Assembly (NCBI RefSeq): GCF_011043545.1
Contig: NZ_JAAKGP010000005.1
Span: 273,468-337,467, forward strand
Direction: 5' to 3'
From: Rhodobacter sp. SGA-6-6
GTDB taxonomy: Bacteria > Pseudomonadota > Alphaproteobacteria > Rhodobacterales > Rhodobacteraceae
DNA: 64,000 nt
Within the stretch, counting starts at the first letter, position 1. Each line of letters starts with the position of its first letter. Shown one piece after another: positions 62,589 through 64,000 of the stretch. Position numbers and translations under genes: made by a program. Below the pieces are notes generated by a model. The model saw nothing but the letters and a program-made list of their open reading frames with translations, was not told the DNA's origin and made no database searches.

Positions 62589-62719
62589 GGGGGCGCTTCG
62601 CCCCCACCGCGACCATTGGTTGCTCGAACCAATGGCGCAAACAATGGTCGCCCCCCCGAGGATATTTAAGTCCAGAAAGAGGAGGGCTCCTTTTGCCCTC
62701 TTTCTGGACTTAAATATCC
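62589..62719 (+). repeat. REP-like unit C and associated hairpins
   Basis: Three structures in series: GGGGGCG/CGCCCCC (62589-62605), CCATTGGTT/AACCAATGG (62613-62635) and a perfect 22-bp inverted repeat with arms 62660-62681 and 62698-62719 that begin GGATATTTAAGTCC. The last is a variant of the units at 52580 and 59125. They lie between convergent genes and probably act as terminators for both. Confidence 0.7.
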
Positions 62720-62755
62720 CCGCCGGAGGCTCCGCGGTTTCCGCCGGGGCTGCGG

Positions 62756-63424
62756 TCAGGCCAGGTGCCGGGCGGCCTCTTTCCGGGCGAAGGGCTTCAT
62801 CCTTTCGCCATGTTCGGCCAGGAAGGCGCGGGTCCGGGCGGCGTCGTGTTTCGACAGATCGCGCAGCCACCAGGCCACCGCCTTCTGGATGAACCAGTCG
62901 CGGTCTGCCACATAGCCGGCAGCCCAGCCGAGCACGCGCTCGCGGATCTCCAGGTCCTGCGGCTTGACCTTGTTCATCTTCGCCCAGGGCAGCGTCATCA
63001 CCAGCGCGGCGCGGCGGGTCCACATGTTGGGCGAGGTGGTCCAGCTCTCGACCTGATCCAGCCGCGACGGATCGGCCAGCAGGCGGCGGGCGCCGGCGTC
63101 GCAGGCGTGGTCGGCGATGGCCCAGGCGTCGAACTGCGGCACCCAGGAGGCGATGAGTGCCCAGGCCCCCTCGTCCGGGCGCAGCCGGGCCTGCACCAGC
63201 AGCTTGGCGGCGGCGATGCGGGCCTCGTGGATGTCGGTCTGCCAGAGGGCATCGGCCAGCGCCACCCGCTCTTCCACCGTGCGGGTCGCGCGCCAGCCGT
63301 CGGCGAGGTCGGCCAGCACCGGCACCGGGATGCCGAGATAACGCCGCGGCGCCTTGTGGTAGGCGGCGGATTGCAGCGCCCGGGCCGGGTCCTCGCGCGA
63401 CAGCAGGTCGTCGAGCGGGGTCAT
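62756..63424 (-). CDS. DNA alkylation repair protein, AlkD-like
   Basis: 222-residue HEAT-repeat protein of the AlkD-like family. Conserved aromatic and basic segments WTTSPNMWTRRAALVM and DWFIQKAVAWWLRDLSKHD carry the Trp, Asp and Arg residues that hold DNA in AlkD. It removes alkylated bases. The ATG overlaps the glmS stop (ATGA), so the genes are co-translated, an unusual pairing. Confidence 0.85.
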   Translation of the reverse strand: MTPLDDLLSREDPARALQSAAYHKAPRRYLGIPVPVLADLADGWRATRTVEERVALADALWQTDIHEARIAAAKLLVQARLRPDEGAWALIASWVPQFDAWAIADHACDAGARRLLADPSRLDQVESWTTSPNMWTRRAALVMTLPWAKMNKVKPQDLEIRERVLGWAAGYVADRDWFIQKAVAWWLRDLSKHDAARTRAFLAEHGERMKPFARKEAARHLA

Positions 63425-64000
63425 TCCACCGTCACCGATTTCGCCAGGTTGCGCGGCTGGTCCACGTCGGTGCCCTTGGCGATGGCGGTATGATAGGCCA
63501 AGAGCTGCGCCGGCACCGCATAGAGGATCGGCGCCCATTCCGGGGCCACCTGCGGCAGGGTCAGCACCTGCCAGCTGCCGCGCCCGGCCTCCTCCACCCC
63601 CGCGGCGTCGGAGAGCAGCAGCACCTTGCCGTGCCGCGCCATCACCTCCTGCATGTTGGAGACGGTCTTGTCGAACAGCGCGTCCTTCGGTGCCAGCACG
63701 ACCACCGGCACCGCGGCGTCGATCAGCGCGATCGGGCCGTGCTTCAGCTCGCCCGAGGCATAACCTTCGGCGTGGATGTAGCTGATTTCCTTCAGTTTCA
63801 GCGCCCCCTCCAGCGCCAGCGGGAACATCGCGCCGCGGCCGAGGAAGAGGATGTCCTGCGCCTTGGCCAGCTCCTCCGCCACCCGCGCCACCGCATCGGA
63901 CAGGCCGAGGGCGGCGTTCATCAGCCCGGGCAGCGCCTGCAGCCCGGCCAGGTGCCCGGCCAGCGCGGCGGCGTCGATCCGGCCGCGGTCGACGCCTGCT
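63421..64000 (-). CDS. glmS: Glucosamine-fructose-6-phosphate aminotransferase GlmS, C-terminal part
   Basis: C-terminal 192 residues of the SIS isomerase domain; the rest lies beyond the window. Visible: ILFLGRGAMFPLALEGALKLKEISYIHAEGY, LKHGPIALID and the C-terminal DQPRNLAKSVTVE, which are diagnostic for GlmS. It makes glucosamine-6-phosphate for cell wall synthesis. Downstream alkD-like gene is coupled to it. Confidence 0.95.
   Translation of the reverse strand, partial: AGVDRGRIDAAALAGHLAGLQALPGLMNAALGLSDAVARVAEELAKAQDILFLGRGAMFPLALEGALKLKEISYIHAEGYASGELKHGPIALIDAAVPVVVLAPKDALFDKTVSNMQEVMARHGKVLLLSDAAGVEEAGRGSWQVLTLPQVAPEWAPILYAVPAQLLAYHTAIAKGTDVDQPRNLAKSVTVE

Noticed and set aside
1..64000. 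Possible CRISPR array, tRNA genes or insertion sequences
   Set aside because: No regularly spaced repeats with unique spacers, no cloverleaf with CCA end in any gap, and no transposase-like protein were seen.

Overview
The window is about 64 kb of very GC-rich DNA, densely coded, with short operons whose genes often share ATGA or TGATG junctions. The gene content points to the Rhodobacterales, probably a Paracoccus-like or related member of the Paracoccaceae. The main clues are an HpbD-type betaine epimerase, ChvE/GguABC sugar uptake, a set of imelysin and di-heme iron genes, and REP-like units with a GGATATTTATG core. The organism call is inference. I saw no rRNA, tRNA, CRISPR array, transposase or phage gene.

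Layout. 1-2.5 kb: a minus-strand unit (GntR regulator, DUF3830 protein, TIGR04076-like protein, truncated aldo/keto reductase), divergent from livGFHM and an FAD oxidase (2.6-7.2 kb); no binding protein accompanies these liv genes. 7.5-11.6 kb: a GlxA-type regulator and a glycine-betaine-type ABC importer (proVWX). 11.7-16.2 kb: a GntR regulator, DapA-family lyase, aldehyde dehydrogenase and FAD oxidase operon. 16.2-21.2 kb: an AGE-family sugar isomerase, then an Rrf2-regulated unit (hydrolase, 48-residue membrane protein, FAD/NAD protein) and an 82-residue protein with a structured leader. 21.4-29.0 kb: an MttB-family methyltransferase, hydroxyproline-betaine epimerase (hpbD), two SDRs, LysR and a dimethylglycine-dehydrogenase-like enzyme. 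With the ABC importer and the DapA/ALDH/oxidase operon this looks like a quaternary-amine and betaine catabolic region.

29.1-35.5 kb is an iron island: DUF1513, imelysin, di-heme oxidoreductase, imelysin, bacterioferritin, Bfd and HemP. 35.8-41.7 kb carries a polyamine-type ABC importer with two tandem paralogous binding proteins. 41.8-49.6 kb holds two small membrane proteins, an esterase, a YheC/D ATP-grasp protein, ribokinase, phoU-phoB behind a PHO-box-like site, and a kinase plus PLP phospho-lyase-like pair. 49.7-50.3 kb is a HicAB toxin-antitoxin. 50.4-59.0 kb is a non-phosphorylative arabinose/galactose locus (LysR, chvE, gguABC, arabinonate dehydratase, sugar 1-dehydrogenase). 59.3-64 kb has an M19 dipeptidase, a second hemP, moaA, a lipoprotein, an AlkD-like protein and the 3' end of glmS.

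The most striking feature is a dispersed element of 210-213 bp present seven times (R1-R7). Every copy has four hairpins, lies 14-39 nt from a stop codon and occurs in either orientation. The hairpin stems show compensatory base changes between copies, which suggests selection on RNA or cruciform structure. A second REP-like family occurs three times between 52 and 63 kb. Other observations worth following are a possible pseudoknot leader at 20.83-20.89 kb and a 12-bp box shared by it and the neighbouring operon.
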